Of a DNA stretch of 64,000 bases, positions 24,017-35,679 are shown one piece after another (positions within the stretch are counted from its first letter, which is position 1; each line of letters opens with the position of its first letter). Location: contig OZ231126.1 of the NCBI GenBank assembly GCA_965153355.1, positions 36,332,001 through 36,396,000 of the forward strand. The letters run 5' to 3'. The notes under the pieces were generated by a model that saw only the letters and a program-made list of their open reading frames with translations, did not search any database and was not told where the DNA came from. The position numbers and the translations under genes were made by a program. Source of the stretch: Flaccisagitta enflata. Taxonomy: Eukaryota; Chaetognatha; Sagittoidea; Aphragmophora.

Positions 24017-26691
24017 GAAAAGAAACCTTTTTGTGGTGGAGAATTTGTGCGGATTTTGCGTTGGCGTCGAAAGAAAAGGGTCAAAAAGCTCGACCTCAGA
24101 ATCTGAGTCGATTTCCTTTTCGCCCTCTGCCGGCTTTCCCTGTGATAGAAACATTTACCATTTTTATAGTCGTTGCCTAAGCAACTCTATAAGAGGATGT
24201 GTACGTTGGTCGGTAGAAAACGCGAAATTTGAGATGAAGCAAAATCGACTAGAATATAAATAGTGATATTTCAGCACGACTGCTTCTGCCCTTCCAAATA
24301 ACAGCTCCCACCCTGTCCCTGCCCTCCCGCATTATTGACCAGGCCACCCGCCAGCGACTACTGATTGGCCGTGTATCCGGCCTTGTTAATTGGAATTTCT
24401 CTTCATCATTTCATTTTAGTCGCTGATTCACGACTTTTTCAGAGATTTTGTCCGTCCATCGGTCCGTCCATTGGTGTACAATAGTCGAGTTGGAATCGGA
24501 TTACAGATGCCTGAGTTCTCACTTACTGCAAGCCAGGCAATTAAGACCATGAAATGGTTTATGGATTTTTAATGTTAAATAAGTAAGCATAGTGAGGGAT
24601 ATTTTTCTACAAAGAATAGCGCCAATGTATCAACAAGTGACGCGGGGTCAGAATATCGTTGCGAACGGGTGGGCAGGGGCGTCCAACCCCCATCCACAGT
24701 GGGCCTTAGTTGAGTACGAGTTCAAAAAAATCCCCAGTGATAGTGACTTGTAGGTAGAATTTATAGTTAAGAATTGATGTAAACCTTTCCCTCGAAAATT
24801 TTTAGCAAAAATCGTTAAAAAGTATTGATTTTCTCATATATTTACATATAGATCTCAAGGATATATCTATTTTGAAATTTTGATCCAAGATTCCAATCCA
24901 ATCATTTTATAGATCAAACTATATACTTTCATGAAAAAATAAGATTTTCATATTTCAGGCTACTATTAGTACCGTTACTTTCTTTGTAACGGTGGCATAG
25001 AAAATGAAAAAAAAAATTTTGATGAATACTGTATATAATATATACTTATAGTGCGACCTATCAAATGATTGAAAATTTTACTAGGAATATGAATCGTGAA
25101 TCAGAAATTCAAAACACATAGATCGTAAAGTTTTATATCAAATATTTGAAAAATTCAAAACATTTTAGTGATTTTGGCAAAAATTTTCAAGGGAAATTTT
25201 TTTTTAAGGGTCGACTTCAATCCTCCACTATAAAATGTACCTACTGATGTAAGTCAATACCTTGGATTTTTTTTTTAACCCATATCCAATCAAGGCCCAC
25301 TGTGCATCCACACCCCAACCCCCAGCGGCGTAGGGCAGGAAAATGGACAGGGGCGTCAGGCCCCAATCTGTGTCCGACTGAATGCAATGTCCGACTCACT
25401 GTGTAATTAGATTACAGTTGAAAAAAGTAGGTAAAAAACTTATAAATTCAATATTTCAGGAGAGGGGTGCAGGTATCAAGACAGTTTAAGTATTTAAATT
25501 ATATCTAAGTTTTTAGAAATATTACAATATGCCAAATGTTTAAAACTTTTTTAACTGATTTTTAAAAAAGAGTACAAAAAATTTATGAGAAAAAAATTTA
25601 TAAAATATAAAAATAATATAAAATGAAAAAAAAACATTAATTGAAAAAAAAAATATAGGTGAAAAAAAGTTTTAAAAGATGAAAAAATCAAAAGACAAAA
25701 TCAAGTTATGAAAAAAAAATGAATAGAACAAATTCATACAATAAAAATTTTATTCAATCTTAATGATTGTAACAGTTTACTCATCTTTGCTTGTGTACCT
25801 CCCCTGTCCATATTCCTTTGTTGGGAATCCATTTTAATAATGTTTTTTTTTTTCCAGTCATTTTGATCAAGTTAAAGGTGGTACAATCCATGGTTACAAA
25901 AATGACTGATGTAACATTGTAACAATTACAAACACCAAGATCCTGAGAGAATCAAGCTTAATTAAGCAAAAAAGATTTTTCTTTCAACATCTTATAAACC
26001 TCAGCACATACTCAGACAGACAAAGAAAGTATCTAAAACGCTTGTTTCCCCACTTGATAACTCGATCATTGCCTACAGACAGACGGACAGAGACAGCCTC
26101 TTATAGAGTTGCGTGTCCGCAACTGAAAATATCGGGGAAAGACCTAACCAGTAAACTACACTCACTTTTGAATACTCGATTAAAGAAAAGAATTACCTTT
26201 TTGTCGCAGATATCTGCGGGTAAATTCCTTTTCCACTCGCAGGCGAGTCTTTTCTGATTCCAAGCGAGATCGCCGTCACATTTCATCGGTGATCCGACTT
26301 TGCCGATTCCAGTGCAAATGTAATAAAGGCGACAGTCGGACTCGTCACCGAAAAACCCGATGCCCGGACACGAGAAGGAGAAATCAGCGCCATCTGCGAT
26401 GGGCGCTTGGAATTGAGCAAAACATGATTCGGAAACAGTTGCCGTTATAGATTGAGTCAAGATGGAGGGGAGGGGGCGGTTTGAAGTTTCAAAACGCACC
26501 CCAAACCCGAGAAAAATCCTAAATTTTGAACTAAAACAAGCCATCAGACTCTCGGAGTTGTCACGTCATCAACACTTAACAGTCACATCATCTTTGCCAA
26601 ACTTTTACTTACGAGTTACTCCGATTATGCCGAATAAAACGCTGAGGAACGGAAGGCTCAAGCTTGATGTTAACTGCGTAAAATCAATCAT
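23281..26691 (-). CDS. Secreted protein with one CBM14 (peritrophin-A) chitin-binding domain
   Basis: Four minus-strand exons with matching phases: 26613-26691, 26197-26405, 24027-24139 and 23281-23452, giving 190 residues. Exon 1 encodes a signal peptide (hydrophobic LSLPFLSVLFGIIGV). Exon 2 encodes a CBM14 domain with six cysteines at about 39, 51, 57, 69, 82 and 93, plus the aromatic pattern CRLYYIC and LAWNQKRLAC, typical of chitin-binding domains. Exon 3 is acidic (EIDSDSEVELFDP). Exon 4 is S/T/P-rich and ends in a short hydrophobic tail (CKIFVSLAVLTLF) that might be a weak GPI-anchor signal or membrane anchor. The likely place is outside the cell, on chitin such as cuticle or gut lining. 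Exons 3 and 4 rest on splice-site and phase agreement only. An alternative acceptor for exon 2 at 26393 would remove four residues. Confidence 0.78.
23659..23887. mobile_element. TA-flanked foldback MITE in intron 3 of the chitin-binding gene
   Basis: Arms CTATCTTGCTAATAAGTATA and complement, about 50 bp nearly perfect, with TA on both sides inside a TA-rich stretch. Length 229 bp. Confidence 0.82.
23905..24013. repeat. (CA)n-(CACT)n-(CT)n compound microsatellite
   Basis: CA units, then CTCA units, then about 33 CT units. On the gene strand this is a (GA)n tract starting 13 nt after the donor of exon 3. Confidence 0.97.
24167..24386 (+). mobile_element. HINE-like element in intron 2 of the chitin-binding gene
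   Basis: TAGTCGTTGCCTAAGCAACT hairpin, CTCTATAAGAGG, GTTGGTCGG, a CCTGCCCTCCCGC body and the 3' end GGCCGTGTATCCGGCC plus TTGTT. A further 5' end (TAGTCGCTGATTCACGACT, with GTCC units) starts at 24417. Confidence 0.75.
24697..25302. mobile_element. hAT-like MITE with central CCGTTAC hairpin
   Basis: Ends CAGTGGGCCTT and AAGGCCCACTG. Flanking octamers cccatcca and tgcatcca agree at six of eight positions. It splits a HINE-like body (left part GGTGGGCAGGGGCGTCC, right part ACCCCAACCCC). The centre holds ACCGTTAC...GTAACGGT. The sequence ATAGTGCGACCTATCAAA is shared with the unrelated-ended element at 37927-38537. Confidence 0.7.
25303..26100. other. AT-rich intron sequence
   Basis: Lies within intron 2 of the chitin-binding gene. 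It is mostly A/T-runs and has no second gene. At about 26075-26125 it ends in a reverse HINE-like 5' end (GACAGCCTCTTATAGAG and hairpin complementary to AGTTGCGGACACGCAACT). Confidence 0.5.
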
Positions 26692-26741
26692 GTTTTTAGA
26701 CGTTAGTCTTGCCACTCGGTGGTTTCGGGGTTACTTTTGTC

Positions 26742-26749
26742 TTTAAATA
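26742..26749 (-). promoter_or_regulatory. Possible TATA box of the chitin-binding gene
   Basis: On the minus strand TATTTAAA, within AGTATATTTAAAGAC, lies about 50 bp before the start codon. It would imply a short leader. It is a weak candidate. Confidence 0.35.
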
Positions 26750-27162
26750 TACTATTTTTTATTCTTTTTTGAATATTGGAGAGGCGGTGGCAATTACATG
26801 ATGACACGTTGACGTTGTAACGACAAACGAATTCGAAGATCCTGCATTTGACGGTATAAATCATATCGTTAATGAGCGTAAAACGCTGATGCGGAATTTA
26901 AAATAGATGTACGGCTTTTTAATTCTCCCCACCAGCCCCCTCCCCACCTCCGGGTAGCTGGTTTTCTATATTTTCTTCCCCGCCTTGTTGAATTTTTCTC
27001 CAATTTTTTCCACCAAAAGGCATAGCTATGGTAATTTTTTTTTGTCCAAATCGAGCCATCCAAAAGATGAAATAGGAAGAACAAATAGCGCGGGTTATGT
27101 ACAATTTATCGTCGCCTTTTATCGTCGAGGACAGATGGGCATTGGGCAGGGGTGTGTAAAAC

Positions 27163-27351
<189 letters not shown>

Positions 27352-27522
27352 TAAAGGCGAGTTTTAGAAGTTTTCAAGTCAAGCGCGACCGACGGACCAA
27401 CGGCCGGACAAAGCCTCTTATAGAGTCGGAAGTCCGCGATGAAAAAGTGGACGGAAACAGATTTTTCGAAAGAAGCTTTTCTGCGAGCTTTCCTCCTGGT
27501 CAGAAAGAAGAATGTAAATAAA

Positions 27523-27915
27523 ACAAGGCCAAGAAGGCCAACGATGCGTCCTCTTTGAATGAATGTTTTTAGGTGCAACAAAGCACCTCTATAACTGGCT
27601 GTGTTCGTTGGTTGGTTGGTCTATCTGTGGGGTAACGCATTCGTTCGACGATCCACACATCGCACCTTATTAGCCTACTTGGCCTTGTTTTCATGAATGA
27701 ATGTTTTTTTTATGAATGAATGTTGTTTATGAATGAATGAATGATTTAATGAATGAATTATTCAATGTATGCTACATTTACTGAGTTTGTACAAATTTTC
27801 TGATGAAAAAATGCAAGATTTTTATACTTTTTACGAATGCGTTACCCGACAGACAGAAAAACCAACCGACTGACCGACGGACACAGCCTATTATAGAGAT
27901 GAGAGGACTCATCTA
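27523..27915 (-). mobile_element. HINE-like element, GATGCG subfamily, with a nested GGTGC copy
   Basis: Left end ACAAGGCCAAGAAGGCC with sub-terminal GATGCGTCCTC. The right end is complementary to TAGATGAGTCCTCTCATCTC followed by GTCC/GTCGG units. The core has GAATGAAT repeats. A plus-strand copy with hairpin AGGTGCAACAAAGCACCT is nested at 27570-27687. Confidence 0.87.
27570..27687 (+). mobile_element. HINE-like element, GGTGC subfamily (nested)
   Basis: TAGGTGCAACAAAGCACCT, then CTCTATAACTGGCTGTG, GTTGGTTGG, TAACGCATTCGTTCGACGAT, ATCGCACCTTATTAGCC and CTTGGCCTTGT. It is inserted in a T-run of the surrounding element. Confidence 0.87.
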
Positions 27916-28590
27916 ATAGTCGCAAAAGCGTTAGATGGTCAGCGGTACCCGTTGCCCCTATGTGAGTATATGTGGGGTGTGAATGTGAGAGGGGCAGCGG
28001 CCCCGAAGGGGCCGATGACCTATGCTTAGTAAGTTTTGAAGCTCTAGGATTGAATTTGAGCTTCAATAATGGGATTTGAGCCTCAAGGCTGTGATTTGAG
28101 CCATGAGGCTGTGATCTGAGCCATGAGTCTGTTATTTGAGCCTCGAGGCTGTGATTTGAGGCTTGAGGCTGGGATTTGAGGCTTTAGGCTGGGATTTGGG
28201 CCATGAGGCTGTGATTTGAGCTTCAAGGCTGGGATTTGAGGCTTGAGGCTAGGATTTTAGGATTTAGGCAGGGATTTGAGCCTTGAGGCTGGGATTTGAG
28301 CCTTGAGGCTTGAATATGGGCCTCTAGACTGGGATTTGAGCCTCAAGGTTGGGATTTGAGCCTCAAGGTTGGGATTTGAGCCTTAAGGTTAGGATTTGAG
28401 CCTCGAGACTAGGATTTGGGCCTTGAGGCTAGAATTTGGGCCTCGAGACTAGGATTTGGGCCTCAAGACTAGGATTTGGGCCCCAAGGCCAGGATATGAG
28501 CTTCAAAGGGGGTGGACGGAGGAGCAGAAGAAGAAGAAGGAAAAATTTCCCCTATGTGTGAAAGCATAGGTCATCGGCCCCTTCGGGGCC

Positions 28591-28593
<3 letters not shown>
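27916..28593 (+). mobile_element. GC-hairpin element with about 22 tandem 20-bp units
   Basis: Left TAGTCGCAAAAGCGTTAGAT, then GGTCAGCGGTACCCGTTGCC, palindrome GCGGCCCCGAAGGGGCCG, and tandem units of the GATTTGAGCCTCAAGGCTGG type (about 28040-28500). The inverted palindrome is cut at GGGGCCGCT by a (GA)n array. Confidence 0.8.

Positions 28594-28679
<86 letters not shown>
28594..28679. repeat. (GA)n microsatellite
   Basis: About 43 GA units directly joined to the truncated end of the preceding element. Confidence 0.97.
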
Positions 28680-28682
<3 letters not shown>

Positions 28683-28938
28683 CTACTGTCGCCAAGTGAG
28701 GATAAAATGATGAGGATGAAAATAAGGAACATTTTCTCGTAATTGCCGAAGTGAAAAACAATTGAGTTTGCCAATTTCATTGGCAAATGGCAAACCGTGC
28801 TTAGAATGAGATAGAAAAATGAAACAGGGTCAGTTCATACCAATAAGGACGAGGCAGCATTTGCTGTGGGAAAAAATCGCAACGTAAATCGCGACGTAAT
28901 TGCGCAACGCAGGGTGTAATAAATAGCATGATATGATA

Positions 28939-29530
28939 CTATCTAGGCGGAAAAAATGTTTCGTCCTGTAACAAAAATGTATTCATTGGCCTAAAAATGA
29001 ATACAAATCAATTACAAATCCATCAAAAATTATTGTTAGTTCCCTTTGACTGAGTCAGAGCAGCAATTTGTCTCGGAAGCGATTTGTAGAGCAGTTAGAG
29101 TTACTCAGGAGTGAATGCTTTCCAAATCTTTCTTGTGATTTCTTATTATCTATTCTTTCACTACATTTGAACACATAGCTTTGAAAAGAATCATCAAATC
29201 ATAGAAAAATTGGTGACATAAATGAAGCCCTTCGAATTTGCAAGCAGGCTACGCAAACCGCATCTGTCTAACTCAAGGCGTTTAGAAGTAATCAAAAAAA
29301 GAGTGAAATGATATCATCAGAAGATTGTGGGAAAATGGCAAAAGTGAAACTCAAGTATTTCAATCAAAGTTGAATAGTTTTTGAACGCATAGAGCTAGAG
29401 GGATGCGGTTTGCGTCAATATCTTTCAAATTTGAAGAGCTTTAATTATCTCACCAATTTTTTTATGTTTGGTTGATTCTAACCTGAGATAAGCATGTAAA
29501 CGTACCGAAAGATTTTTTCCGCCTAGATAG
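28939..29530. mobile_element. TA-flanked foldback MITE
   Basis: Ends CTATCTAGGCGGAAAAAAT and complement, with TA on each side; 592 bp, no coding capacity. A (CT)n array (29547-29615) follows 16 bp downstream. Confidence 0.82.
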
Positions 29531-29543
29531 TATGTTCGATAGA

Positions 29544-29546
<3 letters not shown>

Positions 29547-29615
<69 letters not shown>
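29547..29615. repeat. (CT)n microsatellite
   Basis: About 34 CT units. Confidence 0.96.
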
Positions 29616-29621
<6 letters not shown>

Positions 29622-29740
29622 GCATTCTTTAATTTTTTCAAACATTCGCAAGATGATAGGAAAACTAATTCCCTATGCTAAATTTTTCAAAAAATCGACA
29701 TTCGATGTTTTTGTTGATGATAAATATATGACTGCAACAA

Positions 29741-30005
29741 ATGGGTGCTTCACATGGCAAAAATTTGGAGTTTTACTATACCTTGCTTAGGTAATGTGAA
29801 AGAGCACAAATCCAAAAGATAACCATTTGCTTTTTTTTCAAAATTCCTTTATCTTACATTTTTGTTTTGGCCTTTAAGTTCCTACCAAAAAAATCTTGAA
29901 ATCAGCAAAATCCTGCATAGTTAGTAGCGTCTTAAAATTAACTACTCCACATAAGGTCAATAGGGTGAAAAGAAATAACCAACTTTTGCTATGTGAAGCA
30001 CCAAA
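29741..30005. mobile_element. MITE with 9-bp target duplication, short copy
   Basis: Ends (A/T)TGGGTGCTTCACATGGC and GCTATGTGAAGCACCAAA. The flanks ctgcaacaa (29732-29740) and ctgcaacag (30006-30014) agree in eight of nine bases. It is 265 bp, compared with about 500 bp for the other three copies. Confidence 0.8.
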
Positions 30006-30014
30006 CTGCAACAG

Positions 30015-31020
30015 CAAAAGTAAAGTACTTCGGTCCACGTTATCCGACGTGAAAGGAGACGTTGGCTTTCTTTGAAGAATGAAGTAAATCTCAATATTAG
30101 TCGCCTCTTGAACAAATACTATTCCAAAATGAGAGTGATGATGACCTAGATTTAGCCGCAGGTGAGAGAGAACAAATCCTAAGGCTAAGAAAAAGAAGCT
30201 CTAGTTTCGCTTTGCCAAGATGCGTTGAATATCTCACATAATCGGGACAAATTTTGCACCTTTTCTAACTGAATAAATTTGAAAAATAACGGAAAGTGGA
30301 TGGTGAATTTCTTTACTCCCGGTAGGAAGGATTTGGTCCAATCTTCTAGATAGCCTATTACAACACTTTGTGCTTCCTTTTGCTCAAAATTCCAAATCGT
30401 TAAAAATAGTATTAAAAATGATGAATCAATCTGATTTTTTCAATCAGAATACTATCTAGGACCAAAAAAATAGAAACCCAAAATTTGGGCGACCCAGCAT
30501 ATCGGGAACCACCCAAACCACCCAAACCACCCAAAATGAGGAGGAGGGGGAAAAAGAGCAAAAAACTGACTTTCTCCAAACCTGCTGAAATTTTCAGGGT
30601 AGTTAAAGGACACCTAGGGCTGTCTAAAACTAATTTTGTTTTGGCCAGAAAGTGATTTTTTGCGGAGTTATACTTAATCAAAGGTACGTAAATAACAAAG
30701 AAATAACTACTTGAAACCCCTCTAGGAGGTCAATATTTTGTATTTTTAGGGGTCAGGTACCCCCCTTGTCCCCCTTTTTCTTTTTATGCATTCATTAATT
30801 AGGTAGTTAGGAAGCTCCACAAAAAAAATTGGGACGGATACTCGACGATACTTTTTTTTACGGCCATTTTTAACGAAATATAGAGCTTCATTTCATATCG
30901 CCAATGAAGTAAAATTTCATCTAAGTTGCTTAAATAACTAGATTTGCTTTCATTATAATAACATGAAACCCCTTGATGAATAGCAACACTACATAAATGT
31001 TGTATTAGATATCTTGTTGT
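30015..31020. other. Spacer without a recognisable gene
   Basis: Contains a fragment beginning TACTATCTAGGACC at 30450, the same terminal motif as the TA-flanked MITEs. I did not find its partner end. No protein motif was found. Confidence 0.45.
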
Positions 31021-31023
31021 GGT

Positions 31024-31746
31024 GGGGGTAGAGGAGGAGGAGGAGGAGGAGGAGGAGGAGGAGGAGGAGGATGACGATGTATAAGATGTTGATTGTTCAA
31101 GTAAATCAGGAAAAAAGAGAGCAAAACAAATGTTGGGTTCATAAATAAGAGAAAAAGAGGAAGAAGGAGAAGAAAAGGAAGAAGAAAAAGAAGAAGAATA
31201 AAAACAAGAAGAAGAAGAGGAAGAAGAAGAAAAAGAAGAAGAAGAAGAAGAAGAAGCAGCAACGTGCAGTTTGTAAAGCAGAGTAGCATAAATTGGCACA
31301 TTGTCTTAAAAAAATGCTGTTTTCACTAGAATTAGAAGAGGGAATAAGAGGATGAGGGAAGGAATAGAGGAAGAATGAGAAGAAGAGGGGGAAGAGGAAG
31401 AAGGAGGAAGAAGAAGAGGGAGGAAGAAGAAGAAGTGTACAAGAACAAAGAAGGGAAAAAAGAGGTAGAAAATGAAAAAAAAATATAAAACATAGGGTAT
31501 CAAAAAGAGGGAATAGTAAGAAAAGAAGAAGAAGAAGAGGAAGGAGAGCAAGAAGAGAGAAATAAGAAGGAGAAGAAGAAGAGGGAAGAAAGAGAAGAAG
31601 AAGGAACAAGAAAAAGAGGGAAGAAGAAGGAAAAGAAGAAGAAGGAAGAAGAAGGATAAGAAGAAGAAGAAGAAGAAGAAAAAGAAGAGGGAAGAAGAAG
31701 AAGAGGGAAGAAGAAGAAGAAGGAGAAGAAGAGGGAAGAAGAAGAA
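31024..31746. repeat. Long purine-rich (GAA/GAG/GGA) tract
   Basis: Over 700 bp almost entirely of A and G, built from GAA, GAG and GGA triplets, with short non-repeat gaps at 31070-31140 and 31256-31320. The reverse strand reads as poly-Ser/Leu/Phe frames that have no gene meaning. Confidence 0.93.
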
Positions 31747-31903
31747 TTAAATGTTTATTTTTAAAATGCCTGTGCACAATATTTTTAATAAGCAGCGATG
31801 TATGGCAAGGGACTTCAGGGACATCACATGACGTCCCTGCTGTCGGGCTTGAAAGTTTGTCGGGCTTGAAAATGTGTTGTGAACAAATTTTGAAGAAAAG
31901 GGG

Positions 31904-32050
<147 letters not shown>

Positions 32051-32459
32051 GACAGACAGACAGACAGACAGACTGACAGATAAACACAACAGAAAAACTT
32101 CATTGAATCAAATACTATGGGGGAAATAATAAACTAGTTTGCAAAACGAAATGAGGCATGGGCTTGATTGATATGTGATAATGATTATTATGCTTTGCCC
32201 TCACCTACCTGACAGTTTTTCTAGATACTTTTTTTGCACAATACATTAAAAAGTATGAATCAATGGAAAACAGATCTATTTGAAAAAGAAATAACCATCT
32301 AGATGAGAATCACTTGTTTATTTGTTATGTTTTGTCTAGTATTGGCTTAGAAAGCATAGAAATCATAGCAAACCAGTGAAAACGCTGTTGTGCTTAGATT
32401 TGCTGTCGTGCTTGGAATTGGCTTTGAAGTCCCTAGGCTCCAAGCTGCCATACATCGCT

Positions 32460-33115
32460 GTTAATAAGCATAAACTTAAATGCTCTAAAAATCTAAATTT
32501 GATGTTTTTTAGTTGCCGCGCCATGAAATGGCCCCAGAAACAGTTCCCTGGGGCCCCCAGACCTCCTTGAATATATTTTACTAATTAAGGTTTACTTTGA
32601 TGGTGCTTAGTCACAATTCTTTACTAAAGAAATAAGCTTGAATGCTCTAAAAATCAAGATTTTCAATGATTTTAATTGCCGGGCCATGAAATTGCCCCAT
32701 AATAGCCCCCTGGGGACCCTCTGGGGACCCCCCAAATGTATTTTTGTTTCTAGTTGTATGTTTGTCTGGTCCCTGTCCACCATTCTGACCAAAGAAATAA
32801 GCTTGAATGCTCTAAAAATCAAGATTTTCGATGATTTTAGTTGCCGGGCCATGATATCCCCCCATAATAGCCCCCTGGGGACCCCCTGGGGACCCCCTGA
32901 CCCCCCAAATGTATTTTTTTTCTAGTTGTATGTTTGTCTGGTCCCTGTCCACCATTCTGACCAAAGAAATAAGCTTGAATGCTCTAAAACTCATAATATT
33001 AGTCGCCGGGCCGTGAAATCACCCCAAAATAGTCCCCTGGGGACCCCCTGACCCCCCAAATGTATTCTTTTTTTCTAGTTTCATGTTTGTCTGGTCCCTG
33101 TCCACCATTCTGAGC
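32460..33115. repeat. Minisatellite, about four units of about 170 bp
   Basis: Units contain AATAAGCTTGAATGCTCTAA, TTGCCGGGCCATGA, CCCCCTGGGGACCCCC, AAATGTATTTTTTTTCTAG and TGTTTGTCTGGTCCCTGTCC. Units start near 32466, 32631, 32800 and 32968. The first is the most diverged and the middle two are nearly identical. Confidence 0.9.
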
Positions 33116-33256
33116 AATAATAACCAACTTTTGGGATAGTTGGAATTGTAAGCCACCTTTACATTGGAGCGGCACAGAGTGTACAAGGGAGCACAATCAT
33201 ATTATTTTTTGGAGTTGCAATTAGTGCATAGTTGACAAATTTCAAATAGACATATT

Positions 33257-33940
33257 TAGTCGAGAGCTACGCGACTCTACACCCCGTTTGGGTGCTTCAC
33301 ATAGCAAAAGTTGCTTATTTCTTTTCATCCTCTTTACCTATTGTGGAGTGGGCAATTTTAGGACCCTTACCATTTTTCTTTTGTCAAAAATTGTCCATCT
33401 TCCGTTTTTTAGAAAATTGTTTTTGAGAGCCTAATTTGTATATTGCAGTGGGATAAAAAAGTATGCTGATCTTCTCTGAATTAGCTTTTATAAACTTCTG
33501 CTCTTTAAAGAATTGTTAACCTGCTTTTTCACAAGCTCTTGCGTAACTTATGCTCTGATATTTTGATTTATTTTCACAAAAATCATGGTTTTCAAAAACT
33601 AACAATTGTTCCTTTTGTAACAAGACTACACAGGATTTTGCTGAATTCTGGGAAATCTGAGTAAACTTTAAGGCCAAAACAAAAACGGAAGATGAAGGAA
33701 TTTTGAGAAAAGGAAAACGGTCATCTTCATGATTTTTTTCACTCCATGTTGGGTTAGCGGGACGAGAAGAAAATCAAATTTTTTGCTATGCGAAGCACGC
33801 AAACACCCCGTTGTGTAAATTTGTTGAGCCAATAGTTGGTCGGTCAGTCCCTTTCACTTTTTTTTTTTTATGATTTTTGGGTCCAAATTCTCTGATGACT
33901 TCCCGCTCGCGTATGGGGTAGCCGTGTGTCCGGCCTTTTT
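33257..33940 (+). mobile_element. HINE-like element split by a MITE
   Basis: 5' TTTAGTCGAGAGCTACGCGACT and CTCTACACCCCGT, then the MITE at 33288-33802. It continues with GTTGGTCGGTCAGTCCC, GTATGGGGTAGCCGTGTGTC and a CGGCCTTTTTTT end. Confidence 0.78.
33288..33802. mobile_element. MITE with perfect 9-bp target duplication
   Basis: TTGGGTGCTTCACATAGC at the left and GCTATGCGAAGCACGCAA at the right. The target acaccccgt is present on both sides (33279-33287 and 33803-33811). It is inserted within a HINE-like element, whose family sequence confirms the duplicated bases. Confidence 0.9.
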
Positions 33941-34049
33941 TTTTAATTTCTTGCCCAAAATAATTTGCATCACAACTCAATGTCAACTCATGATCATGTG
34001 TGGAAGAGAGTACCGTTGGGAGGAAAAGGGTCTTTACCCTATGTTTTTT

Positions 34050-34217
34050 TGGTTGCGGACACGCAACTCTATAAAAGACTTTGTCGTCCGTCCGTCCGTC
34101 CGTCCGTTGGTCGGTCGGTCGGTCGGTCCGTTGGTGAGCACGAGTCAAAAAGCGGGAAAACGCACATATCTACCCCTGCCCTCCCGTCCGCAACTGGTGG
34201 CCGTGTATCCGGGCTTG
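34050..34217 (+). mobile_element. HINE-like element, GTTGCGGAC subfamily
   Basis: TTGGTTGCGGACACGCAACT, CTCTATAAAAGACTTTGTCG, (GTCC)n(GTCG)n, GAGCACGAGTCAAAAAGCGG, sub-terminal GTCCGCAACT and GGCCGTGTATCCGGGCTTGT. It is very similar to 5174-5344 and 45409-45569. Confidence 0.85.
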
Positions 34218-34314
34218 TTTATCAAAAAGCTGATCGTTTAGATTTTTAAGAAAAATTCAATAGGAAAGCAAAAAACGATTTTTGATGAAAAAAAAAAAAA
34301 AAAAAACCATTGTA

Positions 34315-34923
34315 ACCATGGCAAAGAAAAAAAAGACAGTAATTTCAATATACTCCTACGCGCTTATTTTTTTCATCTGCTTAAAATCCTCTTAGGGAGT
34401 AATAATTAATCAAATTACCTACTCAGCAAAAAAATCAGAACTCAAAAAAGTTAATTTTTGAGCCCGTAGCATCATTTTTTGTGAAAAAACATCAGAAATT
34501 AAAGAAGGGAAAAAACTCCATATTTACAACTTTTAGAAAATTCATTTTGACAACTTTTACAAAAATTTATGCTACAGGTACAAAAATGAACTTTTAAGAG
34601 TTCTGATTTTTTTGCTGAGTCACAAAATCAACATACTATGAACGCCTGAGAAGATTTTTGAGGCTGCTTAAAAAAAAAAGCTTGCAGTTACAATTGTATG
34701 TCAAGTGAAAATCATACGCCATTGACGAATCATCATTTGACAAATCATTCAAAAATTGTCGCTACAGCCACAAAAATCCACTTTTTTGAGTTCTGATTTT
34801 TTTGCTGAGTCACAAATTTGTCATACTACTACCACCTAAAAGCAAAAGGATTTGAAGTTTTTTCCAAAAAATGGGCTTGTAGTGCCACTTTGAAAATTAC
34901 TGTCTTTTTTATTTTTGCCATAG
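34315..34923. mobile_element. Foldback element with repeated AAATCAGAACTC arms
   Basis: Outer arms share GGCAAAGAAAAAAAAGACAG with the imperfect complement at 34905-34920. Inside, CTCAGCAAAAAAATCAGAAC occurs once forward (34421) and twice inverted (about 34603 and 34785). Boundaries are approximate. Confidence 0.65.
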
Positions 34924-35536
34924 TAAAACATCACCTTTTTTTAAAAAATTTTCAATAATCAGATATATTATTAAGCATATTGAGCATATAAAACTATTTT
35001 TATAAAAAAATCGAAAAACGGAAACGGTGGTACACGAATCCCGGTATGCGGAGTACGTCGATTCAGGCATATAAATCCTCGCCTGCCGTAGAAATGACAA
35101 ACTGAATTGAAAATTCAAATCTTGCGGAGTGATGAGGAACTTCAGGGGAGAAAATGACGAAAATAAGGGTGACACAATGATACAGACTGCGGGAAATAGA
35201 GCTCGAGCGAGAGACGAATTAAATCAAATCCGAAAAAAGATAGAGTCTGAATTGATGATGAGACACGGAGGAGTGAGACCAAGAGCAAAGGGCAATGGAA
35301 TTTCAAACGACAAAAAAAAAGAGTGAGAGTCGGAAGGCAACAGCGCTGGGCCGGAACAACCTATAGGCACAATAGGCAGTGCCTAGGGCCCCGCGCCTAA
35401 GGGGGGCCCCGCGCTTCAGGGGGAAAGGAGAAAAAGAGGGAGAAAGAAAGAAGGGGAAAAAAAAGAGAAGGGGAAAAAAAAGAGAAGGGAAAGAGAAAGA
35501 AAAAGGGGAAGAAAAGAGGGAAGAAAAAGGGGAAGA

Positions 35537-35568
<32 letters not shown>

Positions 35569-35679
35569 AAAAGAAGAAAGGAAAAAAACAAAGGAAAAGG
35601 AAAAGGAAACAGATGAGAGGAATGGATTTTTTTTTCTCCAGAGAAATCTGCACTCATTGCTACTTTGTTTTCTCTCAAA

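Noticed and set aside
26101-26544. Single-exon reading of the chitin-binding frame from 26544
   Set aside because: Its N-terminal part (ACFSSKFRIFLG) is intronic. The signal-peptide exon at 26613-26691 joins in phase and gives a proper secreted start.
30412-30681. 89-codon minus-strand frame near a TACTATCTAGG end
   Set aside because: No domain and no partner terminus; not enough evidence for a gene or an element.
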